A stretch of DNA of 64,000 nucleotides from Pseudomonas abietaniphila (GTDB lineage Bacteria > Pseudomonadota > Gammaproteobacteria > Pseudomonadales > Pseudomonadaceae), in assembly GCF_039697315.1 (NCBI RefSeq), contig NZ_CP155619.1, positions 5,208,001 through 5,272,000 on the forward strand, read 5' to 3'. A program made the position numbers and the translations under genes. Positions 37,299-45,881 of the stretch are shown piece after piece (the first letter of the stretch is position 1; every line of letters starts with the position of its first letter). The notes under the pieces were generated by a model that saw only the letters and a list, made by a program, of their open reading frames with translations, was not told the DNA's origin and made no database searches.

Positions 37299-38150
37299 AT
37301 GGATAAGTACTCAAACGGAGAAGCCCACCTCGCTCATTCCGAGCGGGACTGGGTAATGCGTGCCAAACCGTTGCCGCAGATGGAGCGGATCGAGGCGTAT
37401 TTCCACGGCCATGGTTTCGAGATGCATCGGCACGACACCTACGCCATCGGACACACCCTGTCTGGCGTGCAAAGCTTTCAGTACGGCAAGGAGCGGGTGA
37501 ATAACCTGCCGGGCCAGACCATGGTGTTGCATCCCGACGAGCCGCACGACGGCCACGCGGGCACCGAAGAAGGCTTTCGCTACCGGATGTTCTACCTGGA
37601 ACCGGCGATGATTCAGCATGTGCTGGGCGGCAAACCGCTACCGTTCATCAAGGGCGGTGTGTCCAGCGATCCGCGGTTGTTCAAGGCGACGCAGGCGTTG
37701 TTGCAGGATCTGCAGACCACGCTCGATCCGCTCGAGCTGGACGACGCGGTGTTCGACATCGCCATGGCGCTGCAGGACGCGGCGGGCGTGCGCAAGGGAA
37801 GACAATCGGTCGACTATGCGGCTGCCGAGCGTGCGCGGGAGTTGCTGATGGCGAGCCTGGAGCAGGGCGTTAGCCTCGACCAACTGGAGCAGGCCAGCGA
37901 CACCGACCGCTGGCGCCTGTCGCGGGATTTTCGTGTGCTGTTCGGCACCAGCCCGCACCGCTACCTGACCCTGCGAAGACTGGATCTGGTGCGGCATTCG
38001 ATTTCGCTGGGTGTGTCCCTGAGTGACGCGTCTGTGATGGCCGGATTTTCCGATCAAAGCCACATGACGCGGCATTTTGTTAAGACCTATGGTTACCCGC
38101 CAGGCCGGTGGCTGAAGATGCTGGGCACTCGAATGCGAGCTCAGGCCTGA
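37299..38150 (+). CDS. AraC-family transcriptional regulator
   Basis: 283 residues. The N-terminal cupin-type ligand domain (about 20-120) has HGFEMHRHDTYAIGHTLSG and LHPDEPHDGHAG. The C-terminal AraC domain is at about 180-275 (SLDQLEQASDTDRWRLSRDF, then ASVMAGFSDQSHMTRHFVKT). It is followed by the tandem array, and its targets are not obvious. The divergent acyltransferase gene starts 276 bp upstream. Confidence 0.92.
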   Translation: MDKYSNGEAHLAHSERDWVMRAKPLPQMERIEAYFHGHGFEMHRHDTYAIGHTLSGVQSFQYGKERVNNLPGQTMVLHPDEPHDGHAGTEEGFRYRMFYLEPAMIQHVLGGKPLPFIKGGVSSDPRLFKATQALLQDLQTTLDPLELDDAVFDIAMALQDAAGVRKGRQSVDYAAAERARELLMASLEQGVSLDQLEQASDTDRWRLSRDFRVLFGTSPHRYLTLRRLDLVRHSISLGVSLSDASVMAGFSDQSHMTRHFVKTYGYPPGRWLKMLGTRMRAQA

Positions 38151-38169
38151 GGGCGGGGCAGTGGGTCAG

Positions 38170-39045
38170 TCACCGGCGATGTCACTGACCCACCGCCTTC
38201 GCGAGCAAGCTCGCTCCCACAGATGCGATGCCCGCCACAATATCTGCGGGACGACACATTACCCTGTGGGAGACGTCCGAGGTTACGAGGGCAGCGAATG
38301 CGGTCTGTCATTCAGCAAGGATGTCGCTGACCCACCGCCTTCGCGAGCAAGCTCGCTCCCACAGGTTAAAGTCCGCCGCGAATTCGGGTAATCCCGCAAT
38401 ACCTGTAGGAGACGTCGGAGGTTACGACGGCAGCGAACGCGGTGTGTCATGCAGCATGAATGTCGCTGACCCACCGCATTCGCCAGCAAGCCGGCTCCTA
38501 CAAATCGATGCGTGCCGCAGATCCCGGAACCCCGCACCACCTGTAGGAGACGTCCGAGGTTACGAGGGCAGCGAATGCGGTCTGTCATTCAGCAAGGATG
38601 TCGCTGACCCACCGCATTCGCCAGCAAGCCGGCTCCCACAGATGCGATGCCTGCCACAATATCTGCGGGACGACACATTACCCTGTGGGAGACGTCCGAG
38701 GTTACGACGGCAGCGAACGCGGTGTGTCATTCAGCATGCATGTCGCTGACCCACCGCATTCGTCAGCAAGCCGGCTCCCACAGATGCGATGCCTGCCACA
38801 ATATCTGCGGGACGACACATTACCCTGTGGGAGACGTCCGAGGTTACGAGGGCAGCGAATGCGGTGTGTCATTCAGCAAGGATGTCGCTGACCCACCGCA
38901 TTCGCCAGCAAGCCGGCTCCCACAAATGCGATGCCTGCCACAATATCTGCGGGACGACACATTACCCTGTGGGAGACGTCCGAGGTTACGACGGCAGCGA
39001 ACGCGGTGTGTCATTCAGCAAAGATGTCGCTGACCCACTGCCTTC
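38170..39045. repeat. Tandem array of about 142-bp units with REP cores
   Basis: The marker ATGTCGCTGACCCACCGC recurs at 38179 (one mismatch), 38321, 38460, 38598, 38740, 38882 and 39024, giving six periods of 142, 139, 138, 142, 142 and 142 bp. Each unit has a REP core (TTCGCGAGCAAGCTCGCTCC in the first two, TTCGCCAGCAAGCCGGCTCC later), GCCACAATATCTGCGGGACG, GAGACGTCCGAGGTTACGA and a variable CAGCGAATGCGG / CAGCGAACGCGG segment. Units alternate G/C in GAGGGC versus GACGGC. All open frames across it are by-products of the repeat. The last copy is cut short before the aminotransferase gene. Confidence 0.92.
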
Positions 39046-39088
39046 GTCCGAACGCGGCCCGCACCAAGCCGGCTGTCAGGGCCACCCT

Positions 39089-40336
39089 TCAAGCGTCGGC
39101 GAATGCCGGCTTCAATTTCGCGGCAGCGGTTTCGAACGCTGTTTTCATCGCTTCAATCACCTCGTCGGTGTGCTCGAACGAGATGTAAATCCGGCCGTAA
39201 GGCGACGGCATCATCAGCAGGCCGGCTTCGCGCAACGCCAGGTGTAGCGCGTTGGTGAAGGCGGGGTTGGCCTTGTGCGCCGCTTGCTCATAGGTCACCG
39301 GCGCATCCGCCGAAAGCCAGATCCCGAAGACGTTTCCATAGCCGCTGGTGACCACCGTGATGCCTTGGGATTTGAAGGCGGCTTCAATTGCCTGACGCAG
39401 CGCGTCGCCGCGTTTGATCAGCATTTCAAAGTCGCTTTCATCCAGCTGCGCCAGGGTGCTGGTCACGGCAGCGCAGGCCATCGGGTTGCCGCTGAACGTA
39501 CCGCCGCGCGCCACGCGACCTTCCTCGAAACCCGCCAGAATCTCGGGTTTGCCGACGACCGCCGACACCGGAACACCATTGCCGATGGCTTTGCCGACGC
39601 TGGCCAGATCAGGGTCCAGCCCTTCGCGCAAACCGGCGAGGCCTGGGAACAAGCGAAAGCCCATCAGCACCTCGTCGCAGATCACCAGTGCGCCGTGCTG
39701 GTGAGCGATGTCCTGCACATGTTTCAAATAGCCAGGCAGCGGCATGATGCAGCCGGCGTTGGCGAGCATCGGTTCCAGAATGACGGCCGCGATGTCTTGG
39801 TCTTCGGCGAACAATCGCTCCACATCCTCGAAGTCGTTGAAGCGCAGCAGCGTGGTTCGCTCGGTCGTAGGGCGGGCGCCATCGCTGAAACTCGCTTCAT
39901 TGGAGGTCACGTTGCCGAAGCTGACGTCATCGAACCAGCCGTCAAAACCGGCCGCCATCTTGGCAATCTTCCTGCGACCGGTGTACGCCCGCGCCGCGCG
40001 GCAGGCCAGGTGGACCGCCTCGCTGCCGGAGTTGGTGAACATCACTTTGCTCAGCGCACCGGTGTGCTGCGCCAGGGCCGTGGCCGCGCCGTGTTCGCGG
40101 ACATGGGCCCAGGAAGGCGCGGCACTGTCTGCCAGGGCCTGGGTCACGGCGGCGTTGACCGAGTCATTGGCGTGCCCGAGCAAGACCGCGCCGAAGCCCA
40201 GCGCGGTGTCGATGTACTGGCGGCCCTTGTCGTCCCAGAGATACGCGCCCTTGCCGTGATGAATGAACAGTTTCTCGCCGTTCAATTCCGGGAGGATGCG
40301 GGCGGCGCTGGATACATCGCCAACTAAGTTAGCCAT
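39089..40336 (-). CDS. Class III pyridoxal-phosphate aminotransferase (GSA-aminomutase-like)
   Basis: 415 residues from the ATG at 40336 (MANLVGDVSSAARILPEL). Visible family features are the aromatic substrate loop AAPSWAHVREHG, the phosphate-binding MFTNSGSEAVHLACRAARAY, the aspartate of VICDEVLMGFR and the PLP lysine in LASVGKAIGNGVPV. The sequence is closest to the glutamate-1-semialdehyde aminomutase side of the class, but genuine HemL is not expected in this context. With a polyamine-type ABC importer next to it on the same strand, it probably deaminates an imported amine or amino acid. The substrate is not known. Confidence 0.88.
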   Translation of the reverse strand: MANLVGDVSSAARILPELNGEKLFIHHGKGAYLWDDKGRQYIDTALGFGAVLLGHANDSVNAAVTQALADSAAPSWAHVREHGAATALAQHTGALSKVMFTNSGSEAVHLACRAARAYTGRRKIAKMAAGFDGWFDDVSFGNVTSNEASFSDGARPTTERTTLLRFNDFEDVERLFAEDQDIAAVILEPMLANAGCIMPLPGYLKHVQDIAHQHGALVICDEVLMGFRLFPGLAGLREGLDPDLASVGKAIGNGVPVSAVVGKPEILAGFEEGRVARGGTFSGNPMACAAVTSTLAQLDESDFEMLIKRGDALRQAIEAAFKSQGITVVTSGYGNVFGIWLSADAPVTYEQAAHKANPAFTNALHLALREAGLLMMPSPYGRIYISFEHTDEVIEAMKTAFETAAAKLKPAFADA

Positions 40337-40437
40337 TCTGAACCTCTGAATCTGGACAGTAGTTTGCCGTCCCGAAGGCTGTTCGGGAGGCGTCACGTGG
40401 TTGTGTTCAATGCGGCCGACAGCGCGGCGCCGCCTGC

Positions 40438-41262
40438 TTATTCTTGTTTTACCTTCAGTTTTTCGTTGCGCCGCCTCAGGACCTCCAGCGTCAACAACAT
40501 CAACACCGACAGAACGACCATGATGGTGGCGACGGCGGCGATGTTCGGGCTGATGTTCTCCCGGATCCCGGCGAACATCTGCAGCGGCAGGGTGCGTTGC
40601 GACGGGCTGGCGAGAAACAGCGTGACCACCACTTCATCGAAGGAGGTCGCGAACGCAAACAGGCCGCCGGAGATCACACCCGGCGCAATCAGCGGCAAAA
40701 CGACCCTGAAGAACACGGTCAAGGGCGGGGCGCCGAGGCTTGCGGCGGCGCGGCTCAGGTTGGTGTTGAACCCTTGCAGCGTCGCGTTGACCGTGATGAC
40801 GACGAAGGGCACACCGAGCATGGCGTGGGCCAGCACCAGACCGATGTAGCTGTTGAGCAATTGCAGCTTGGCGAAGAAGAAGTACAGGCCGACCGCAACG
40901 ATGATCAGCGGCACGATCATCGGCGAAATCAGGAACGCCATGACCACGCCTTTGAAGCGGAAGTTACCGCGACACAGACCCACCGACGCCATGGTGCCGA
41001 AGACCATCGCCAGCAACGTGGCGCCGGGCGCGATGATGAAGCTGTTCTTGAACGCCTGCTGCCAGTCCTGAGAAGACATCAACTCCTCGTACCAACGGAA
41101 GGAAAAACCGTCCATGGGGTACGTCAGGAACGACGACGAATTGAACGACAGCGGAATGATCACCAGGATCGGCACGATCAGGAACAACAGGATCAGGATG
41201 GACGCCGACACCAGTGCGAACCGGGCGAGTTTTTCAGCGGGAGACGCGTAAGGCTGCAACAT
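40438..41262 (-). CDS. ABC transporter permease (PotC type)
   Basis: 274 residues from the ATG at 41262, with GAGGTAA upstream; the frame continues far upstream but that is a shadow of the partner permease gene. Six membrane helices are predicted, the first at LVSASILILLFLIVPILVII. The cytoplasmic EAA loop is AAASLGAPPLTVFFRVVLPL. It is the second inner-membrane subunit of a spermidine/putrescine-type importer. The start lies 5 nt after the stop of the first permease. Confidence 0.93.
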   Translation of the reverse strand: MLQPYASPAEKLARFALVSASILILLFLIVPILVIIPLSFNSSSFLTYPMDGFSFRWYEELMSSQDWQQAFKNSFIIAPGATLLAMVFGTMASVGLCRGNFRFKGVVMAFLISPMIVPLIIVAVGLYFFFAKLQLLNSYIGLVLAHAMLGVPFVVITVNATLQGFNTNLSRAAASLGAPPLTVFFRVVLPLIAPGVISGGLFAFATSFDEVVVTLFLASPSQRTLPLQMFAGIRENISPNIAAVATIMVVLSVLMLLTLEVLRRRNEKLKVKQE

Positions 41263-41267
41263 GTCGG

Positions 41268-42515
41268 TTACCTCGCCTGAGTCGGGTTGGTGAGCTTGCC
41301 GTACACCACGTAAAGCAACAGGGTCGCGATCAGCAGCAAACTGCCGAGGGCCGACGCCATGCCCCAGTTCACGGTCTTGTTGGTGTAGAACGCGACAAAG
41401 TAGCTGACCATCTGATCGGCAGCGCCGCCCACCAGCGCGGGTGTCACGTAGTAACCGATGGCAAGGATGAACGTGAGCAAACCGCCCGCCGCCAGCCCTG
41501 CGAAGGTTTGCGGGACATAGACGCGCCAGAACGCCACGAACGGATGAGCACCCAGCGAAATGGCGGCACGCACGTAGTTCGAGGGAATGCTTTTCATGAC
41601 GCTGTACAGCGGCAGAATCATGAACGGCAACAGCACATGGGTCATGGCGATGATCACGCCGGTTCGGTTGAACACCAGTTGAATCGGCGCGTCGACGATG
41701 CCGAGGAACATCAAGGTCCGATTGATCAGGCCGTCCGATTGCAACAACACGATCCAGGCTGCCGTGCGCACGATGAGCGAGGTCCAGAACGGCAGCAGGA
41801 CGCAAATCATCAGCAGGTTGCTTTTGCCTTCCGGCAAGATCGCCAGCCAGTACGCCACGGGAAACCCGAGCAACAGGCAGAGCACCGTGACGATGGCGCC
41901 AATGTAGAACGTGCGGGCAAAGATATCGACGTAGATCGACTGATTGGGCTCAGCCTTGACGATGCTGCCCGTCACGGAGTCAAAGCGATGATCCAGCGAG
42001 GCCAGCAGGTAATACGGCGTCAGTTTCGACGAAGCCTGCTTGAGCGCTTTCCAGTAGGTGACATCGCCCCAGGCTTTGTCGACCTCGATCAGCGCGTCGC
42101 GTTTCGATGCTGCGCTGTCGTCCGGCAACTTGCGCAAGGTCTTGGTGATGACCGTGCGGTAGTCCGCAAGTTCGTAACTCAGGCGTTTGCTCAGCGCGAG
42201 AATCTGGCCGTTTTCCTTGGCATCGGCCAAGTCCTTGATCAAGGCAACGTAGGTGCGTTCATCAGGCAGTGCGTTACCTTGCCAGGTGCTCAACGCCGCC
42301 GTCGTCGCCGGCATCGCCGTGTTGACTTCAGGGTTGTCGACGCTGCGGCTGAGCATCGTGCCGATGGGGAATGCAAAGCACACCAGCACAAACAGGAACA
42401 ACGGGGCGATCAGCGCAAGGGACTTCAGTTTGTAGGCGCGCTGGGACTTGCGGAGCTTGGTCCTCAGGTCGAAGGTTTCTTCGTCGCCCTGAAGCAGTGT
42501 GGCGGTCTGGCTCAT
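41268..42515 (-). CDS. ABC transporter permease (PotB type) with large periplasmic insert
   Basis: 415 residues, longer than PotB (about 280) because about 130 residues are inserted after the first membrane helix (PGTLSRSVDN-like region near 55 to about 190). The remaining five helices are normal. The EAA loop reads AAISLGAHPFVAFWRVYVPQ. The insert is seen in a known subgroup of PotB-like permeases in amino-acid/polyamine systems. It lies between the ATPase and the second permease, 10 nt after the ATPase stop. Confidence 0.92.
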   Translation of the reverse strand: MSQTATLLQGDEETFDLRTKLRKSQRAYKLKSLALIAPLFLFVLVCFAFPIGTMLSRSVDNPEVNTAMPATTAALSTWQGNALPDERTYVALIKDLADAKENGQILALSKRLSYELADYRTVITKTLRKLPDDSAASKRDALIEVDKAWGDVTYWKALKQASSKLTPYYLLASLDHRFDSVTGSIVKAEPNQSIYVDIFARTFYIGAIVTVLCLLLGFPVAYWLAILPEGKSNLLMICVLLPFWTSLIVRTAAWIVLLQSDGLINRTLMFLGIVDAPIQLVFNRTGVIIAMTHVLLPFMILPLYSVMKSIPSNYVRAAISLGAHPFVAFWRVYVPQTFAGLAAGGLLTFILAIGYYVTPALVGGAADQMVSYFVAFYTNKTVNWGMASALGSLLLIATLLLYVVYGKLTNPTQAR

Positions 42516-42525
42516 GGTCGGCGCC

Positions 42526-43605
42526 TCAGTGCTGAATGACGTCGAGGGCGCGAATATGATCGGGCGCCCACGAGAGGGAAATGGAGCTGCCGACGGTCCA
42601 GCTGCTGTCCATTTGCGCGGTCGGCAGTTTGATCATGAAGTCAGGCTGGCCGGCGATTTCGGTGATCATTCGCACGTGGTCACCGAGGTAGATGTATTCG
42701 CGGATACGCGCGGTCAAAGGCGTTGTTCCGGCGGCGCTGACGATGACGCGCTCAGGGCGGATGCACAGCGCGACGGACTCGCCCGGTTGCGCGTCGGTCA
42801 CCGTGATCGCCTGCACGATGCTGCCGTCCTTGAGGCGAACGGTGGAGTGGGTCGCGTCTCTGGAAAGCACGGTGCCCAGCAACGTGTTGTTCTCGCCGAT
42901 GAATTGCGCCACGAAGCTTTTGGTCGGGGTCTCGTAAATGGCGGCCGGGCTGTCGATCTGCTGGATCACGCCGTCGTTGAATACAGCGACGCGATCCGAC
43001 ATCGTCAGGGCTTCGCTCTGATCATGGGTCACGTAGACCACGGTGAGCCCGAGTTGCTTGTGCAGGTGTTTGATTTCCAGCTGCATGTGTTCGCGCAGTT
43101 GCTTGTCGAGTGCGCCGAGGGGCTCGTCCATCAGCACCAGCTTGGGCTCGAACACCAGCGCGCGTGCCAGGGCCACCCGCTGTTGCTGGCCGCCGGACAT
43201 CTGCGCCGGGTAGCGTTTTGCGAAATCGTTGAGCCGCACCATGTCCAGCGCGCGCCGGACTTTCTCGGCACGCTCGATGCGGTTCATCTTGCGCACGGAC
43301 AGTGGAAACGCAAGGTTTTCCTCAATGGTCATGTGCGGGAACAGCGCGTAGTTCTGAAACACCATGCCGATGTCGCGCTTGTGCGGCGGCAGGTTATGCA
43401 GCGGTTTGTCTTTCAGAAAAATCTCGCCGTGGGTCGGTGTTTCAAAACCGGCCAGCATCATCAGGCTGGTGGTTTTGCCCGAGCCGGACGGGCCGAGCAG
43501 GGTGACGAATTCGCCTTCCTTGATGTCCAGGTTCAGGTCTTTGACGACAGGACGAAAGCCGTCGTAGGTTTTTTGTATGTTCTTGAAGCTGACCAGGTGT
43601 TTCAT
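42526..43605 (-). CDS. ABC transporter ATP-binding subunit (PotA type)
   Basis: 359 residues. Walker A GPSGSGKTTSLMMLAG is near residue 38, the Q-loop FQNYALFPHMTIEEN near 83, the signature MSGGQQQRVALARAL near 137, and Walker B VLMDEPLGALDKQLR follows. The C-terminal TOBE-type regulatory domain (about 250-355) has SVALCIRPERVIVS. It powers import of the substrate delivered by the binding protein encoded upstream at 43773-44834. Confidence 0.95.
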   Translation of the reverse strand: MKHLVSFKNIQKTYDGFRPVVKDLNLDIKEGEFVTLLGPSGSGKTTSLMMLAGFETPTHGEIFLKDKPLHNLPPHKRDIGMVFQNYALFPHMTIEENLAFPLSVRKMNRIERAEKVRRALDMVRLNDFAKRYPAQMSGGQQQRVALARALVFEPKLVLMDEPLGALDKQLREHMQLEIKHLHKQLGLTVVYVTHDQSEALTMSDRVAVFNDGVIQQIDSPAAIYETPTKSFVAQFIGENNTLLGTVLSRDATHSTVRLKDGSIVQAITVTDAQPGESVALCIRPERVIVSAAGTTPLTARIREYIYLGDHVRMITEIAGQPDFMIKLPTAQMDSSWTVGSSISLSWAPDHIRALDVIQH

Positions 43606-43695
43606 GTCGCAGCCCTCATCAGGGAGTAGGCAGAATCCGTTTTTCGCTACTCATCTGCCTGCTCACGCAAAATGAAGAAGCAAACAGTGACCGCA

Positions 43696-43714
43696 CCTCG
43701 CGAACAGCGCGAGG
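43696..43714 (-). terminator. Intercistronic hairpin between binding-protein and ATPase genes
   Basis: CCTCGCG-aacag-CGCGAGG is a 7-bp all-GC-rich stem in the 167-bp spacer. It has no T-run. In ABC operons such a hairpin often makes binding-protein mRNA more abundant than the membrane subunits, by partial termination or 3' protection. Confidence 0.5.
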
Positions 43715-43772
43715 CGGGGATCGTTCATGGGTGAAACCGCCGCCCTGAAGCGGGCGGCAGGGAAGGTGAGTC

Positions 43773-44834
43773 TTACTTCTGCGCGATCCAGGCGTTGAAA
43801 CGCTCGGTCAGCGACTCGGTGTTGTCGACCCAGAACTCGACGTCCAGCGGCAGCGCGGCGGCGAGGTTGTCCGGTGTGGTCGGCAGGTCGGCCTTCAGGT
43901 CTGCCGGCACCAGGTCGTTGGCTTTCGTGTTGGGCAGGCCGTAGGCGATGAATTTCGGCAGCTTGGAAAGGTTTTCCGGCTTGCTGGCGAACGCGATGAA
44001 ATCCATGGCCGCGGCTTTGTTTTCGCTGCCCTTGAGCACGGTCCAGGAGTCGATCGCCGACACGCTGCCGTTCCACAGGAACTTGAAGTGCTTGCCTTCG
44101 TTACGGTTGAAACCGGTGATGCGGCCGTTGTAGGCCGAGCTCATGACCACGTCACCCGCGGACAGCATCTGCAGCGGCTGAGCGCCGGCTTCCCACCAGA
44201 CGATGCTGGATTTGATGCTGTTCAGCTTGTTGAACGCGCGGTCCACGCCTTCGGGTGTGCGCAGCACTTTGTACACGTCGGTCGGCTTCACGCCGTCGGC
44301 GATGAGGGCGAATTCCAGCGAATATTTGGGGCCTTTGCGCAGGCCGCGTTTGCCGGGAAATTTCTGCGTGTTGAAGAAGTCGGCCCACGAGGTAGGTGCG
44401 GTTTTCAGTTTGTCGCCGTCCCACGCCACACCGGTGTTCCAGACGATCGCGCCGACCCCGCAGTCGTTCACGGCTTCGGGGATGAAGTCAGCCTTGTTGC
44501 CGACTTTCGCCCAGTCGATTTTTTCGTAGAGCCCCGAGTCACAACCCAGCGCCAGGTCTTCGGCTTCCACCTCTACGACGTCCCAGTTCGGGTTGCCGAC
44601 TTTCACCTTGGCGTCGAGGACACCCACGCCACCGTCCCAGCTTTGGTCCAGGACCTTCTTGCCGGTTTGCTGACCAAACGGCGTGAAGAAAATTTCCCGT
44701 TGGGCGTCCTGAAAGTTTCCTCCCCAGGAAACGATGGTCAGGTCACGGGCGCTTGCAGTCTGTGCGGCTGCCAGCCCGGCGACGGCAAACGCGAGAGCGG
44801 CTAACGCGTGGCACGGCTTGTGCTTCTTGTGCAT
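43773..44834 (-). CDS. Periplasmic substrate-binding protein (spermidine/putrescine family)
   Basis: 353 residues. A Sec signal peptide (HALAALAFAVAGLAAAQTASA) is cleaved near residue 29. The mature start RDLTIVSWGGNFQDAQREIF is typical of the PotD/F-like type 1 family. The tail binds substrate with aromatic and acidic residues such as VVEVEAEDLALGCDSGLYE and SIVWWEAGAQPLQMLSAGD. It is the first gene of the leftward transporter operon. The substrate is probably a polyamine, amino acid or betaine-like cation. Confidence 0.92.
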   Translation of the reverse strand: MHKKHKPCHALAALAFAVAGLAAAQTASARDLTIVSWGGNFQDAQREIFFTPFGQQTGKKVLDQSWDGGVGVLDAKVKVGNPNWDVVEVEAEDLALGCDSGLYEKIDWAKVGNKADFIPEAVNDCGVGAIVWNTGVAWDGDKLKTAPTSWADFFNTQKFPGKRGLRKGPKYSLEFALIADGVKPTDVYKVLRTPEGVDRAFNKLNSIKSSIVWWEAGAQPLQMLSAGDVVMSSAYNGRITGFNRNEGKHFKFLWNGSVSAIDSWTVLKGSENKAAAMDFIAFASKPENLSKLPKFIAYGLPNTKANDLVPADLKADLPTTPDNLAAALPLDVEFWVDNTESLTERFNAWIAQK

Positions 44835-44866
44835 TTGGAACCTCGACGCAGATGGTGTGTGTTGTG

Positions 44867-44886
44867 GTGGTAAAAATTTTTACCAC
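44867..44886. promoter_or_regulatory. Perfect 20-bp palindrome upstream of the ABC operon
   Basis: GTGGTAAAAATTTTTACCAC reads identically on both strands and lies 33 bp before the binding-protein start codon, in the 374-bp spacer shared with the XRE-cupin regulator gene. A perfect palindrome of this length at a transporter promoter is a strong operator candidate. The divergent regulator is the obvious binder; this is inference. The rest of the spacer shows a weaker inverted repeat, CCGAA-N8-TTCGG, near 44975. Confidence 0.65.
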
Positions 44887-45208
44887 TGTGAAATCCGCGA
44901 CGCAAGTTTTATTTTCCTGCGCCTCCGAAAATTGAAATTGCCCGGATGACCGGTAAGCGATTGATTTTTCATGCCCGAAATTTGATATTCGGCCACGGGA
45001 ATTTCCGTACCCGCTGCCGCCTGCAGGCTCGCCGCCAGCGTCATGCCAGACCGAGCACAATTTGCGCCTGTTACTTTTGCGCTTGTCAGGTGAAGCGTGT
45101 TGGTGCGAAATACCCAACATGGTGCGCCGCGATTCCCTTGGCATTGCGCGCGCGCAAACCACAGCACGGCGTCGCCGTGATGTGTCGCGTACATTCGAGG
45201 AATACACC

Positions 45209-45844
45209 GTGACCGATACGCCGGCGATCAGCCGCAACCCCCACGCGCCGGAAGAGCCGCCTGAAGACGAGATCGCGGGCGAAGAAACCGCCTCCGTCGG
45301 TGCGCGGCTCAAGGCCCTTCGACAAAGCCGGGGCTTGTCCATACGCGGCCTCGCCGAACTGGCAGGCGTGCCTCACGCCACGCTGTCGATCATCGAGCGG
45401 GACAAATCCAGCCCCTCGGTCAGTATCCTCAAGCGCTTGCTCAAGCCCCTCAACGTGACCCTGAGCGTGTTTTTTTCAGACTCCGCGGTGGTTGATCGCG
45501 CGGTGTTTTACAAGGCCAGCGAACTGGTCGAACTGGCCGACGGCAAAATGCTGTCGTACCGGCAGGTCGGCGCCAACCTGGCCAACAGTTCGATGATGAT
45601 CCTTCACGAACGCTACGAACCCGGCGCCGACACTGGCCAGGAAGGCGAAGAGCTTTACTCCCACGAAGCCGAGGAGGGCGGCATCATCATCGAAGGCCGG
45701 CTGGAAATGACCGTCGGCGATGAGGTGCGCGTCCTGTCGGTCGGGGACGCGTACTACTTCGACAGCCGCCTGCCGCACCGGATGCGAAACCCCTTCGATG
45801 AAGTGTGCGTGGTGGTCAGCGCAGTTTCGCCGCCGACGTTCTGA
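45209..45844 (+). CDS. XRE-cupin transcriptional regulator (PuuR/PauR-like)
   Basis: 211 residues from a GTG at 45209, which has CGAGGA 8 nt upstream; the frame is open further but the upstream part is arginine-rich and unlikely. The helix-turn-helix is at about 33-88 (VGARLKALRQSRGLSIRGLA, then ELAGVPHATLSIIERDKSSPSV). The C-terminal cupin domain is at about 135-205, with YSHEAEEGGIIIEGRLEMTV and DAYYFDSRLPHRMRNP. Such regulators repress polyamine and related amine catabolism until the ligand appears. It is divergent from the ABC transporter operon, the probable target. Confidence 0.9.
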   Translation: MTDTPAISRNPHAPEEPPEDEIAGEETASVGARLKALRQSRGLSIRGLAELAGVPHATLSIIERDKSSPSVSILKRLLKPLNVTLSVFFSDSAVVDRAVFYKASELVELADGKMLSYRQVGANLANSSMMILHERYEPGADTGQEGEELYSHEAEEGGIIIEGRLEMTVGDEVRVLSVGDAYYFDSRLPHRMRNPFDEVCVVVSAVSPPTF

Positions 45845-45881
45845 GGTCTGCGCCTGCGCTCAGGCGCGTGGCTGTGAATCC

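Noticed and set aside
38170..39045. CRISPR-like array
   Set aside because: Units are about 142 bp, nearly identical throughout with no unique spacers, and there are no cas genes.
38161..39247. Several overlapping frames of 76-173 codons
   Set aside because: They repeat with the 142-bp array and merely reflect its period; no ribosome sites.
40438..41805. Permease gene starting at 41805
   Set aside because: The upstream 181 codons are an out-of-frame reading of the first permease; the ATG at 41262 with a GAGGTAA site is the real start.
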